Origin: Marivibrio sp040218065
Lineage (GTDB): Bacteria > Pseudomonadota > Alphaproteobacteria > UBA8366 > Aestuariispiraceae
Assembly (NCBI RefSeq): GCF_040218065.1
Contig: NZ_JAVJQE010000008.1
Location: 434,001-498,000 of the forward strand
Length of the DNA: 64,000 bases
Direction of reading: 5' to 3'
The notes below the pieces were generated by a model, which searched no databases, had not been told where the DNA came from, and worked only from the letters and a program-made list of their open reading frames with translations. Below are positions 33,919 through 42,476 of the stretch, piece by piece; positions within the stretch are counted from its first letter, which is position 1; every line of letters starts with the position of its first letter. A program made the position numbers and the translations under genes.

Positions 33919-35340
33919 CTAAACGGCGCTTGAGTGACGCGCCGCCCCGGCGCGCGCCGGATCCTTGAAGTAGTGATCGAAACAGGCGGCGAGGTGGCGG
34001 ATATAGGGGCGGCCTTCCGGCGTCGCCCGCAGCAGCCCGCCGGACCGTTCGGCCAGACCGTCCGCCACCAGCGGGACGAGCCGCGTCTCGGCCGTCGCGA
34101 ACGCCTCCGGTCCGACGGCGAACTCGGCGGCCAGCTCGTCCAGATCCACCTCGAAATCGCACATCAGACGTTCGATGGCGGCGCCCATCAGGCGGTCGTC
34201 GCCTTCAAAGGCCTTGCCGCGGCCGACCGGCAGCCGGCCGGCGGCGACCATGCGGGCGTACGTTCCGGTCGCGGACTCGTTCTGGACGTAACCCTGCGGC
34301 AGACGGCCGATCGCCGAGGCGCCGACCCCGATCAACGCCGAGGCGTCGTCGGTGGTGTAGCCTTGGAAATTCCGCTTCAGCGTACCGGCCGTGTGCGCGA
34401 TCGCCATCGGATCGTCGGGCCGCGCGAAATGGTCGAGACCGATGCGCACGTAGCCGGCCGCGTCGAGCGCGGCGCTGGCTGCCTCCGCCTGGGCGTAACG
34501 CTCTTCTCCGCCCGGCAGCGCCTCTTCCGGGATCATCTTCTGGTGCGTCTTCATCCAGGGGACGTGCGCGTAGCCGAACAGCGCGATGCGGTCCGGCCGA
34601 AGCGTCAGCGCCGCCTCAACCGAGCGCAGCACATGCTCCACGCTCTGATAGGGAAGGCCGTACATCAGGTCGAGATTGAGCTCCTTCACCCCGACGGCGC
34701 GCAAGCGCGCGGCCAAGGCCTCGGTCTCGTCCATCGGCTGCAGGCGGTTGATCGCCTGCTGGACCTTGGGGTCGACATCCTGCAGTCCCAGGCTCGCACG
34801 GGTCACCCCGGCTTCGGCGAGCGCGTCGACGTCGGCGTTCGACATCTCGCGCGGATCGATCTCCACCGCGAAGACGCAGTCCGCCGTGCGGTCGAAATGG
34901 GCGTCGAGCGCGCGCGCCAGACGGCGAACGTCGTCCGGGGTCAGCATGGTCGGCGAGCCGCCGCCCCAATGCATGTGGCTCATGGGCAGGCGTCGATCGC
35001 CGATCGCGCGTCGGATCAGGGCGATTTCGGTCTCTAGCACGTCGAGATATTCCGAGACCGGCTTGTAGCGCCGCGTGATCTTGGTCTGACAGCCGCAGAA
35101 CCAGCACAGCGTGTCGCAAAAGGGAATATGGGCGTAGATCGAGACCGCCTGATCCGCCGGCAACTGCGCCAACCAGTTGGCGTAGACGCCCCCGTCGACG
35201 CGGGCGTCGAAGTGCGGCGCCGTCGGATAGCTGGTGTAGCGCGGAGCCGGGCCGCCGTACTTGGCGAGGAGGCCTGCGGGCGCCTCAGCGGCGCGGGCGG
35301 GCGCGGCGGCGGCGGGAGCGGGGGCGGTTTGCATCGTCAT
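33919..35340 (-). CDS. hemN: oxygen-independent coproporphyrinogen III oxidase
   Basis: A 473-residue radical SAM enzyme that decarboxylates coproporphyrinogen III to protoporphyrinogen IX without oxygen. The cluster motif CDTLCWFCGC (CxxxCxxC) lies near residue 80, followed by HMHWGGGSPTML. The full-length HemN features are present (YTSYPTAPHF at the N-terminus and NFQGYTTDDASALIGVGASAIGRLPQGYVQN late), which separates it from HemW. An FNR/FixK-type box lies 36 bases upstream of the ATG, as expected for microaerobic or anaerobic expression. Confidence 0.96.
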   Translation of the reverse strand: MTMQTAPAPAAAAPARAAEAPAGLLAKYGGPAPRYTSYPTAPHFDARVDGGVYANWLAQLPADQAVSIYAHIPFCDTLCWFCGCQTKITRRYKPVSEYLDVLETEIALIRRAIGDRRLPMSHMHWGGGSPTMLTPDDVRRLARALDAHFDRTADCVFAVEIDPREMSNADVDALAEAGVTRASLGLQDVDPKVQQAINRLQPMDETEALAARLRAVGVKELNLDLMYGLPYQSVEHVLRSVEAALTLRPDRIALFGYAHVPWMKTHQKMIPEEALPGGEERYAQAEAASAALDAAGYVRIGLDHFARPDDPMAIAHTAGTLKRNFQGYTTDDASALIGVGASAIGRLPQGYVQNESATGTYARMVAAGRLPVGRGKAFEGDDRLMGAAIERLMCDFEVDLDELAAEFAVGPEAFATAETRLVPLVADGLAERSGGLLRATPEGRPYIRHLAACFDHYFKDPARAGAARHSSAV

Positions 35341-35375
35341 GGAGCGAACCTTGCGGGCGCAAACGCCCGCGCGCG

Positions 35376-35389
35376 TTGATCGAGGTCAA
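35376..35389. promoter_or_regulatory. FNR/FixK/Anr-type binding site upstream of hemN
   Basis: TTGATCGAGGTCAA matches the TTGAT-N4-ATCAA consensus at nine of ten positions. It lies between hemN and the divergent gapR, centred about 42 bases before the hemN ATG. Oxygen-responsive CRP/FNR proteins commonly control hemN, so it is most likely an activator site for hemN. Confidence 0.7.
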
Positions 35390-35496
35390 ACGGCGCCGAA
35401 AAGCGCGCCGCCCGCCCGCCGCTCCGCTTGATGGGCGCGCCGGCTGTCGGTACTGTCCGGCCTCCAGCGACACCACCATCCAGCGAGGCCCTTCGC

Positions 35497-35796
35497 ATGT
35501 CCGAGACTGCCGGTTTCCCGAACGCCGACCCCAAAGAACAGGACCAGGATACGCCCGTCTCCGAGACGCCCACGGGTCAGCGCCTGCGCAGCTTCATCGA
35601 GCGCGTGGAGCGTCTGGAAGAGGAGAAGAAGGGCCTCGCCGACGACATCAAGGAAGTCTACGCCGAGGCCAAGGCTCAAGGCTTCGACGTCAAGACCATG
35701 CGCAAGATCGTCAGCCTTCGGAAAAAGGATCCGGACGACCGGGCCGAAGAGGACGCGCTGCTCGACACCTACATGTCCGCCTTGGGCATGCGCTGA
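35497..35796 (+). CDS. gapR: GapR / DUF2312 nucleoid-associated protein
   Basis: A 99-residue protein. The core GQRLRSFIERVERLEEEKKG, DDIKEVYAEAKAQGFDVKTM and RKIVSLRKKDP, then EEDALLDTYMSALGM, matches GapR of Caulobacter closely. GapR is an essential or near-essential dimeric/tetrameric coiled-coil protein that encircles overtwisted, AT-rich DNA ahead of polymerases and helps topoisomerases. The first 25 residues are acidic and family-variable. GAGG precedes the ATG at 35497. Confidence 0.92.
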   Translation: MSETAGFPNADPKEQDQDTPVSETPTGQRLRSFIERVERLEEEKKGLADDIKEVYAEAKAQGFDVKTMRKIVSLRKKDPDDRAEEDALLDTYMSALGMR

Positions 35797-35965
35797 GGGG
35801 GGGCCTTATCGCACGCCCCCGGCCTGACGAAACCGCCGCACCCGCGCGACGGCGTCTCGCCGGCGGCCTGGGCCGGGCCTGGAGGGTGGGCGTCTCTCAC
35901 CCCGCTCGCAACGCTGCGCCGACATGGCCGGACGTGACTCCGCCGTCTCGCGGCGGCGCGCGCCG

Positions 35966-36805
35966 TCAATCGGCGGCGAGCCAGGTGCGAAAGCGCGCGC
36001 CCGGCTCCGCCGTCGGCAGGTCGGCGAGCGAGCGGTCGATTTCGGCGTAGAGCGCGGGCGCCCACTCGGGCAGGGCTGCGTCCAGGCGCGCGGCCTCCAG
36101 CACGTCGTGATCGGCGCTCGCAAAGCGGAAGTCGTAGGGCGCGATTAGGATGTCGGCGGGCAGAGGCCGGCCGGCGCGGGCCGCGTCGGCGCGGGCGTCG
36201 GCCAGCAGGGTGAAGAGCTCCTCGACCTCTCGGTCGGTTAGCTTCAGGCAGCCCTCGGTCCCGCCCGGTCCCCCGCCATGCAGCATGATGTCGCCGCCGA
36301 GCGCCTCGGGAGGCCGCCCGGCGGCCGCCGCCCTGGCCCGGTCCTGGCGGTTGGGGTAGCCGATGCGGATTGAGACATGCTCTATGGAGTTGGGATTTAG
36401 GCCCTCCAGACGATAGAGGCCCTCCGGCGTGCGGCGGTCGCCTTCCATCAGCTTCGGGCCGCGATAGGCGGCTTGCATCGGCTGCGGGCCGGCGTCGACG
36501 TCGTAGCTTTTGATGAAGCGCAGCTCTCTCCCGTGTGCGTCGGCCGCGGCGAAGAGGTCGAGGCGGCCTTCCTGCTTGAAGGCGGCGAGACGCACGCGCG
36601 CCGGCGGGTAGGGGACGCCGGCCCGCCCGAAGACGCCGCTCAGCCGGGCGCGGGCCGCCGGGCCGAAGTCGGCGAGGCGGCTTGCCGTGGTATGCGTCTC
36701 GCGCGGCTCCACCGGCGCGCGGGACAGCTCGATGAGCGCGAGCGGCCCAGCGACGCAGAGCGTCAGCAGGCAGGTGAACAGCGCGGGTTTGGCGATCGTC
36801 TTCAT
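35966..36805 (-). CDS. L,D-transpeptidase family protein (YkuD domain)
   Basis: A 279-residue protein with an N-terminal signal/anchor (LFTCLLTLCVAGPLALIE). The YkuD catalytic motif is HGGGPGGTEGCLKLTDRE, with the His and the nucleophile Cys. The preceding region has RELRFIKSYDVD and GDRRTPEGLYRLEGLNPNS. Such enzymes cross-link or modify peptidoglycan, or attach proteins, in the periplasm; the ErfK/YbiS/YafK branch cannot be settled here, though YafK-like is plausible. Confidence 0.88.
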   Translation of the reverse strand: MKTIAKPALFTCLLTLCVAGPLALIELSRAPVEPRETHTTASRLADFGPAARARLSGVFGRAGVPYPPARVRLAAFKQEGRLDLFAAADAHGRELRFIKSYDVDAGPQPMQAAYRGPKLMEGDRRTPEGLYRLEGLNPNSIEHVSIRIGYPNRQDRARAAAAGRPPEALGGDIMLHGGGPGGTEGCLKLTDREVEELFTLLADARADAARAGRPLPADILIAPYDFRFASADHDVLEAARLDAALPEWAPALYAEIDRSLADLPTAEPGARFRTWLAAD

Positions 36806-36882
36806 GGCGGGGGGAAGCCTCGCCGCCCAACGGGGCGCGATCCGGGGCCGATTTTGGGCCTTTTCGGGGCCGTGGACCGGGC

Positions 36883-37650
36883 TCAGGCCTCAGTTTCGCC
36901 CGGTTTCGCGAGGGCGGGGTGCGACAGGATCTCGAAGGCGCCGGGCGTGTGTTTGCGCCGCGCGAAATCGCCGACGAGCGCGGGGTCGCGCGGGGCCTCC
37001 GCCTTCGCGTCCTGCAACCAGCGATGCACCAGAGGGTGGGCGATCAACGCGTCGACGTACCCGGCGACGTCCAGTGAGACCGGCACGCGGTAGGTGTAGA
37101 AACGCATCGCCACCGGCGCGAAAAAGGCGTCGACGATTCCGAAGCGGCCGAACAGGAACGGCCCCGTCGGCGATTGGGCGCCGGGCAGGAAGCGCGGGCG
37201 CCACATGGCCTCCAACTGCGCCACATCCTCCAGCACCAGGCCGGGCAGTTTGGCCGGTTTGAATCGTTGGCTTACGTTCATTGGGCATTCTTCGCGCAGC
37301 GCGTGGAAGCCGACCGCCATACGGGTCGCCATCATGCGGGCCGTCGCCCGGTCGCGCGGGTCCTCAGGCCAAAGCCCGGCGTCGGGCGCGCATTCGGCGA
37401 CGTATTCCGCAATCGCCAACGTCTCGGAAAGCACCAGATCGCGGTCATGCAGCGCCGGGACCGTCGCGCCCGGGGACGCGAGAGCCAGCTTCTCGCGGAA
37501 GCCCGCCTCGCGCAGGCGGATCATCTCCTCGCGAAACGGCAAGCCGGAGGCGGCGAGGATCAGCCAAGCGCGCATCGACCAGGAGGAGTAGGCCCGATTG
37601 CCGATATAGAGGGTCAGGTCGGCGCTGGCGTGCGGCGGGCGGGGAGCCAT
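36883..37650 (-). CDS. glutathione S-transferase family protein
   Basis: A 255-residue GST. The N-terminal thioredoxin-like half has LTLYIGNRAYSSWSMRAWLIL and GATVPALHDRDLVLSETLAIAEYV, with the cis-Pro VP and the SE motif that bind glutathione. The C-terminal half is helical and contains FLFGRFGIVDAFFAPVAMRF. It lies 70 bp downstream of the RidA gene on the same strand, at the end of the aromatic catabolism cluster, where it might handle reactive intermediates or simply be adjacent. ATG 37650 is the family-like start. Confidence 0.9.
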   Translation of the reverse strand: MAPRPPHASADLTLYIGNRAYSSWSMRAWLILAASGLPFREEMIRLREAGFREKLALASPGATVPALHDRDLVLSETLAIAEYVAECAPDAGLWPEDPRDRATARMMATRMAVGFHALREECPMNVSQRFKPAKLPGLVLEDVAQLEAMWRPRFLPGAQSPTGPFLFGRFGIVDAFFAPVAMRFYTYRVPVSLDVAGYVDALIAHPLVHRWLQDAKAEAPRDPALVGDFARRKHTPGAFEILSHPALAKPGETEA

Positions 37651-37720
37651 GAAGGGCGGCCTCGGAGCGGTTGTCGAAGGCCGGACGGTAAGGCCGCGCG
37701 GACGCCTTGTCGAGGCTCGC

Positions 37721-38116
37721 TCAGCCGACGACGGCCGTCGTCTCAATCTCGACCTTTGCGCGATCCTCGACAAGCGCGGTCACCTGCACCAGCGCCATGG
37801 CGGGGAAGCTCTTGCCCATCACCGCGCGATAGGCGTCGCCCACGCCCTTCAGATTCGCGAGATATTCCTGCTTGTCGGTGACGTACCAGGTCATGCGCAC
37901 GATATGCTCTGGCCCGGCGCCGCCGGCTTCCAGCACGGCGCGGGTGTTCTCCAGGCATTGGCGGACTTGGTCGACGAACGCGTCGCTCTCCCAGCCGTTG
38001 ATCGGATGCCATCCGACCTGCCCGGCGACGAAGACCATGCGGCCGCTCGCGGCCGTGCCGTTGGAATAGCCGCTGGGGCGCGGCCAGCCTTCGGGGTTGA
38101 GGTGTTCGATCGTCAT
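37721..38116 (-). CDS. RidA family protein (enamine/imine deaminase)
   Basis: A 131-residue YjgF/YER057c/UK114 protein. Motifs include NPEGWPRPSGYSNGTAASGRMVFVAGQVG, QVRQCLENTRAVLEAGGAG, the RMTWYVTDKQEY motif and FPAMALVQVTALVEDRAKVEIE. The last stretch replaces the canonical catalytic Arg of archetypal RidA (RVEIE-type region) with sequence I cannot align with certainty. RidA proteins hydrolyse enamine/imine intermediates. It sits in the aminobenzoyl-CoA-type cluster, where ring amino removal would need exactly such chemistry. Confidence 0.92.
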   Translation of the reverse strand: MTIEHLNPEGWPRPSGYSNGTAASGRMVFVAGQVGWHPINGWESDAFVDQVRQCLENTRAVLEAGGAGPEHIVRMTWYVTDKQEYLANLKGVGDAYRAVMGKSFPAMALVQVTALVEDRAKVEIETTAVVG

Positions 38117-38241
38117 GGCGTCACTCCCTTTGGCCCTGCGGCCGATCAGTTCTTCCTATGGCGTCGGCCCCGCCGAAGAGCCGGGGCGACCGGAGCCTGT
38201 ATGACGCGGCGGCGCGAAAAACCGCCGCCGGTTGGCCCGGA

Positions 38242-38709
38242 TCAAGTCCGGACCGACGGATGAGGAGCGGCGGCCGTCCCGTCTTCCTCGCCGATCACAA
38301 AGTCGGCCATCCGCGTCCTGAGGTCGTCCGGCACGCGCTTGGCCTTCGGCGGCGGACCCATTTCGGCGAAGATGACGGTGTGGTCGAAGGCGACGCGCAC
38401 GCGGCCGTCCTCGCCGCTCGCCTCGACCTTGAGCGCGATGGAGCTGCCGCCGAGCTTCACGACGCCCAGGCGCCACAGCACGCTTTCCCCCAGCACGCCG
38501 GGGCTCCTGTAGTCGGCCTCCGTCCGGATTGCCGGGATTCCGCAGTTACGCGTCAGGTGAAGCTCCCGGAAATCGCACCCGAGGCCTTCGTCGAACCATA
38601 TCTCCACCACCTGGTTCAGCATTTCGAACCAGCGCGGGAAAAAGACGATGCCGGCGGGGTCGCAGTGCTGGAACAGCACGGTCAGCCGCGTCTCGAACCA
38701 GCCGCTCAT
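38242..38709 (-). CDS. acyl-CoA thioesterase, 4-hydroxybenzoyl-CoA thioesterase-like
   Basis: A 155-residue hot-dog-fold protein. VLFQHCDPAGIVFFPRWFEML carries the Asp of the 4-hydroxybenzoyl-CoA thioesterase active site (HxDxAG-type motif). IRTEADYRSPGVLGE and VAFDHTVIFAEM follow. Its ATG overlaps the stop of the CoA-ligase gene (ATGA), so the two are translationally coupled. In this pathway it could release CoA from dead-end aromatic or alicyclic thioesters. Confidence 0.92.
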   Translation of the reverse strand: MSGWFETRLTVLFQHCDPAGIVFFPRWFEMLNQVVEIWFDEGLGCDFRELHLTRNCGIPAIRTEADYRSPGVLGESVLWRLGVVKLGGSSIALKVEASGEDGRVRVAFDHTVIFAEMGPPPKAKRVPDDLRTRMADFVIGEEDGTAAAPHPSVRT

Positions 38710-40352
38710 GACCCCGCCCGATCCTCCTCCATCTTGCGCAGTTTGAAGCGCTGAACCTTGCCCGTCTCGGTCTTCGGCAGGGCGGTCACGAACTCGATCG
38801 CGCGGGGGTATTTGTAGGGGGCGATGGTCTTCTTCACATGATCCTGCAACGTCTTGACCTGGGCGGCGTCGCCGGCCTCGCCCTCCTGCAGGACGACGAA
38901 GGCCTTCACGATCACGCCGCGCTCCTCGTCGGGCGCGCCGACGACGGCGCATTCGGCGACGGCTGCGTGGCTCATCAGGGCTTCCTCCACCTCTGGGCCG
39001 GAGATGTTGTAGCCGGCCGAGACGATCATGTCGTCGGCCCGCGCTTTGAAGTGGAAGTAGCCGTCCTCATCCCTCATGTAGGCGTCGCCGGTCAGGTTCC
39101 AGCCGTCGCGCACATAGTCGCGTTGACGCGGGTCGGCCAAATAACGGCAGCCCGTCGGCCCGCGCACGGCCAAACGGCCGACCTCGCCGGCGGGCAGCTC
39201 GGCCATGTCGTCGTCGACGATCTTGGCCTCGTAACCGGGGATCGGCTTGCCGGTGGCGCCGGGCTTGATCTCGTCTTCGGGCGCGGAAATGAAGATGTGC
39301 AGCATCTCGGTCGCCCCGATGCCGTCGATGATCTTGATCCCCGTCGCCTCGCGCCAGGCGACGAAGGTGGGTTTCGGCAAGGTTTCCCCGGCCGAAACGC
39401 ATTTGCGCAAGCTTTTCAGCGAATAGCGCTCGATCACGTTCAGCATCGCGCGATAGGCCGTCGGCGCGGTGACGCAGACGGTGGCCTTGTGCCGGTCGAT
39501 CGCCTTCGCCAACTCCTCCGGCGGCAGTCGCTCCAGCAGCACGCCGGCGGCGCCGACGCGCATCGGGAAGGTCGCGAGCCCCCCGAGGCCGAAGGTGAAG
39601 GCCAGCGGCGGGCTGCCGATGAAGACGTCGTCCGCCGTCGGCTTCAGCACCGATTTCGGGAAGGCGTCGCAGATCGCCATCACGTCGCGGTGGAAATGCA
39701 TCGTCCCCTTGGGCTTGCCGGTCGTGCCGCTGGTGAAGGCGATCAGCACGACGTCGTCGGCGGCGGTGTCGCAGGCCTCGAAATCGCCCGGCTTGCTCGC
39801 CATCCGGTCCTCAAGCTCGCCGCGGGCGCCGGCCTCGCCCGAGCCGTTGTAGGTGCATACGCGCTTTAGGGCGGGGGCGAGTTTCAGCGCCTCGTCCATC
39901 TCCTCCTTCAGCCGCTCGTCGCACAGAGCCAGCGCGATCTCGGCCTTCTCGGCGATGACGGCCAGCTCGCGGCCGCGCAGCAGCGGCATTGTCGCGACCA
40001 CGACTCCGCCGGCTTTTGCGATCCCCAGCCAGCAGGCCATGAAGGACGGATTGTTGGCGCCGCGGATCATCACGCGGTTTCCGGGGACCACGCCCAGATC
40101 CTCGGTCAGCACGCGGGCGATCCGGTTGGCGCGGTCCAGCACGTCGGCGTAGGTCCAGCGTTGCGCGTTCGGGCCGATGAAACACGGCCGCTCGCCGTAG
40201 CCGGCCGCGACCATCGCGTCCAACAGCTCGACCGCGCAGTTCAGGCGCTCGGGATACTGAAACTCCGGGCGGTCGAGCAGAAAGTCCGGCCATTCTTCGC
40301 GCGGCGGCAGGTTGTCGCGCGCGAAGCTGTCCTGGTGAGCGCTTTCGATCAT
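38706..40352 (-). CDS. benzoate/2-aminobenzoate-CoA ligase family protein
   Basis: A 548-residue AMP-forming aryl-CoA ligase. Motifs are LIAFTSGTTGKPKGTMHFHRD, the PPLAFTFGLGG motif of benzoate-type ligases, the SAGETLPKPTF and GIGATEMLHIFIS motifs, and PKTETGKVQRFKLRKME with the catalytic lysine. It opens SFARDNLPPREEWPDFLLD, as in 2-aminobenzoate-CoA ligases. It lies 3 bp after the acyl-CoA dehydrogenase gene and overlaps the thioesterase gene. The likely role is activation of anthranilate (or a related benzoate) to the CoA thioester, inferred from the flavoprotein in the same cluster. Confidence 0.9.
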   Translation of the reverse strand: MIESAHQDSFARDNLPPREEWPDFLLDRPEFQYPERLNCAVELLDAMVAAGYGERPCFIGPNAQRWTYADVLDRANRIARVLTEDLGVVPGNRVMIRGANNPSFMACWLGIAKAGGVVVATMPLLRGRELAVIAEKAEIALALCDERLKEEMDEALKLAPALKRVCTYNGSGEAGARGELEDRMASKPGDFEACDTAADDVVLIAFTSGTTGKPKGTMHFHRDVMAICDAFPKSVLKPTADDVFIGSPPLAFTFGLGGLATFPMRVGAAGVLLERLPPEELAKAIDRHKATVCVTAPTAYRAMLNVIERYSLKSLRKCVSAGETLPKPTFVAWREATGIKIIDGIGATEMLHIFISAPEDEIKPGATGKPIPGYEAKIVDDDMAELPAGEVGRLAVRGPTGCRYLADPRQRDYVRDGWNLTGDAYMRDEDGYFHFKARADDMIVSAGYNISGPEVEEALMSHAAVAECAVVGAPDEERGVIVKAFVVLQEGEAGDAAQVKTLQDHVKKTIAPYKYPRAIEFVTALPKTETGKVQRFKLRKMEEDRAGS

Positions 40353-40355
40353 CTC

Positions 40356-41528
40356 TCAGCCTCCCTCGTCCTCGAAGCCGGCCAGATGCTGGCGGGCGAT
40401 GACGACCTTCTGCACTTCGCTCGCGCCTTCGTAGATCCTGAGCGCGCGCACGTCGCGATAGAGCCGCTCGACCGGGCTGTTCAGCACCACGCCGTGACCG
40501 CCCATGATCTGCACGGCCCGGTCGACGACGCGCTGCGCCGCCTCTGTGGCGTAGAGCTTGGCCATCGCGCTTTCACGCGTGACCCGGGCCTGCCCCTGAT
40601 CCTTCGCCCAGGCCGCGCGGTAGATCATCAGCGCGGCCGCGTCGACCTCGACGGCGCACTCGGCCAGCATCCCCTGAACCATCTGCAGATCGCCCAGCTT
40701 GCCGCCGAACAGTTCGCGCTTCGCGGCCCGCGCGGTCGCCTCGTCCAGCGCACGTCGCGCGAAGCCGAGCGCGGCCGCGCCGACGGTGGTGCGGAAGACG
40801 TCCAGCACGGACATCGCCACCTTGAAGCCCGCGCCGCTCTCGCCGACGCGCGCCGAGGCCGGAACCTTCACGCGATCGAAGCGCAGACGGGCCAGCGGAT
40901 GCGGGGCCGAGGTCTCGATCCGCTCCGACACCTCAAGCCCCGGCGCGTCGCCGGGGACGATGAAACAGCTGAGGCCCTTGGCCCCCGGGGCTTCGCCGGT
41001 TCGCGCGAAGACGCAGTAAAGATCGGCGATCCCGCCGTTTGAGATCCAGGTCTTCTCGCCCTCGAGACTGTAGCCGTCGCCTTCCAGGACCGCCCGCGTC
41101 TTCAGCGCCGCCACGTCCGACCCCGCCTCGGGCTCGCTCAGCGCGAACGCTGCGATCGCCTCGCCGGCGGCGACTTTCGGCAACCAGTCTTGTTTTTGAT
41201 CGTTCGTTCCAAAAAGCGAAATCGGACCGGCGCCCAGCCCCTGCATGGCGAAGGAGAAGTCGGCGAGGCCGCCGCGGTAGGCCAGGACCTCGCGCGCCAG
41301 GCACAACGTGCGCGCGTCCAGCGTCTCGACCCCGCCGGGTCCGGCGACGCTGTGCTTGGTCCAGCCTGCGCCGCCCAGCCGACGCACCAGCTCGCGGCAG
41401 GCGAAGTCGACCGCGTCATGGGCGTGCGCCAGATCGCCGAGATCCTCGGCGAAACGCGCGAGCTCCTGTGCGAACGCGCGGTGGCGGTCTTCGAAGAACG
41501 GCCAGGAGAGGAAGCTGCGGTCAGGCAT
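40356..41528 (-). CDS. acyl-CoA dehydrogenase family protein
   Basis: A 390-residue flavoenzyme. FALSEPEAGSDVAALKTRA is the FAD/substrate motif, EKTWISNGGIADLYCVFART follows, and QIMGGHGVVLNSPVERLYRDVRALRIYEGASEVQK contains the C-terminal signature with the Glu of YEG as the likely catalytic base. It would introduce a double bond alpha-beta to a thioester in the beta-oxidation-like branch of the pathway. It is third from the end of the operon, tightly spaced with the ligase gene. Confidence 0.93.
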   Translation of the reverse strand: MPDRSFLSWPFFEDRHRAFAQELARFAEDLGDLAHAHDAVDFACRELVRRLGGAGWTKHSVAGPGGVETLDARTLCLAREVLAYRGGLADFSFAMQGLGAGPISLFGTNDQKQDWLPKVAAGEAIAAFALSEPEAGSDVAALKTRAVLEGDGYSLEGEKTWISNGGIADLYCVFARTGEAPGAKGLSCFIVPGDAPGLEVSERIETSAPHPLARLRFDRVKVPASARVGESGAGFKVAMSVLDVFRTTVGAAALGFARRALDEATARAAKRELFGGKLGDLQMVQGMLAECAVEVDAAALMIYRAAWAKDQGQARVTRESAMAKLYATEAAQRVVDRAVQIMGGHGVVLNSPVERLYRDVRALRIYEGASEVQKVVIARQHLAGFEDEGG

Positions 41529-41557
41529 CGCGCGTCCTTCTGAGCGAGCCGATGAAG

Positions 41558-41616
41558 GTCCCCGCCTTCACGGGGACTCCCCGCATCTCGACATGGCGCC
41601 CCCGCGAAGGCGGGGG
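41558..41616. repeat. two intergenic hairpins inside the aromatic catabolism cluster
   Basis: The 117-bp gap between the hydratase and dehydrogenase genes holds GTCCCCG/CGGGGAC (41558-41577, 6-base loop) and CCCCCGC/GCGGGGG (41599-41616, loop GAAG). They belong to the same class of GC-palindromes with GAA-type loops seen at 46214, 46415 and 52248, and could attenuate transcription between the upstream and downstream parts of the operon. Confidence 0.65.
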
Positions 41617-41645
41617 CCGCGTCGACGATCTCTCCGTCCCCATCC

Positions 41646-42476
41646 TCAATCTCCCTCGAAAACCGGCTTCTGCTTGGCCGCGAAGGCCTCGAAGGCGCGG
41701 GTGAAGTCTTGCGTCTGCATGCAGATCGCCTGGGCCTGGGCCTCGGCCTCGATCGCCGCCTCGAGGCTCATGTCCCATTCGCGGTTCAGCATGGTCTTTG
41801 TCATCATGTGCGCGAAGTTGGGTCCCTCGGCGAGGCTTCGCGCCAGCGCGATCGCCTCCTCCGTCAGCCGGTCCTTGTCGACCAGCCGATTGAAAAAGCC
41901 CCAGCGCTCGCCCTCGTCCGCGCTCATCGATCGGCCGGAGAACAACAGCTCGCTCGCCCGGCCCTGACCGATCACGCGCGGCAGCATGGCGCAGGCGCCC
42001 ATGTCGCAGCCGGCAAGCCCGACGCGCGCGAACAGGAAGGCCGTCTTGGCGTCCGGCGCCCCGAGGCGCAGGTCGGAGGCGAGCGCGATCATCGCGCCGG
42101 CGCCGGCGCACACGCCCTCGACGGCCGCGATCACCGGTTGGCGGCAATTGCGGATCGCCAGTACAAGATCGCCGGTCATCCGGGTGAACTGCAGCAGGCC
42201 CTTCATGTCGCGCTTGGTCAGCGGTTCGATGATCTCGAACACGTCGCCGCCGGAGCAGAAATTGCCCCCGGCTCCGCGCACGACGACGCCCTGCACGTCC
42301 TCCGCGTCCCGCAGGGCGCGGAAATAGTCGCGCAGCTCCGCGTAGGACTCGAAGGTGAGCGGGTTCTTCTTCTCGGGCCGGTTCAGCGTGACGACGGCGA
42401 TCGGCCCGCGCATCTCCAGTTGAAAGTGGGCGGGCTGGTAGGCGGCCATGCCGCCGTCGGGCGCCTGCTGGGTCAC
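41646..42476 (-). CDS. enoyl-CoA hydratase/isomerase family protein
   Basis: A 276-residue crotonase. IAVVTLNRPEKKNPLTFESY begins the fold; VVVRGAGGNFCSGGDVFEI holds the CoA oxyanion-hole residues and VEGVCAGAGAMIALASDLRL the second, with the C-terminal MLNREWDMSLEAAIEAEA. It starts with GTG overlapping the marR stop (GTGA). It probably hydrates the unsaturated alicyclic thioester after dearomatisation. Confidence 0.9.
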   Translation of the reverse strand: MTQQAPDGGMAAYQPAHFQLEMRGPIAVVTLNRPEKKNPLTFESYAELRDYFRALRDAEDVQGVVVRGAGGNFCSGGDVFEIIEPLTKRDMKGLLQFTRMTGDLVLAIRNCRQPVIAAVEGVCAGAGAMIALASDLRLGAPDAKTAFLFARVGLAGCDMGACAMLPRVIGQGRASELLFSGRSMSADEGERWGFFNRLVDKDRLTEEAIALARSLAEGPNFAHMMTKTMLNREWDMSLEAAIEAEAQAQAICMQTQDFTRAFEAFAAKQKPVFEGD

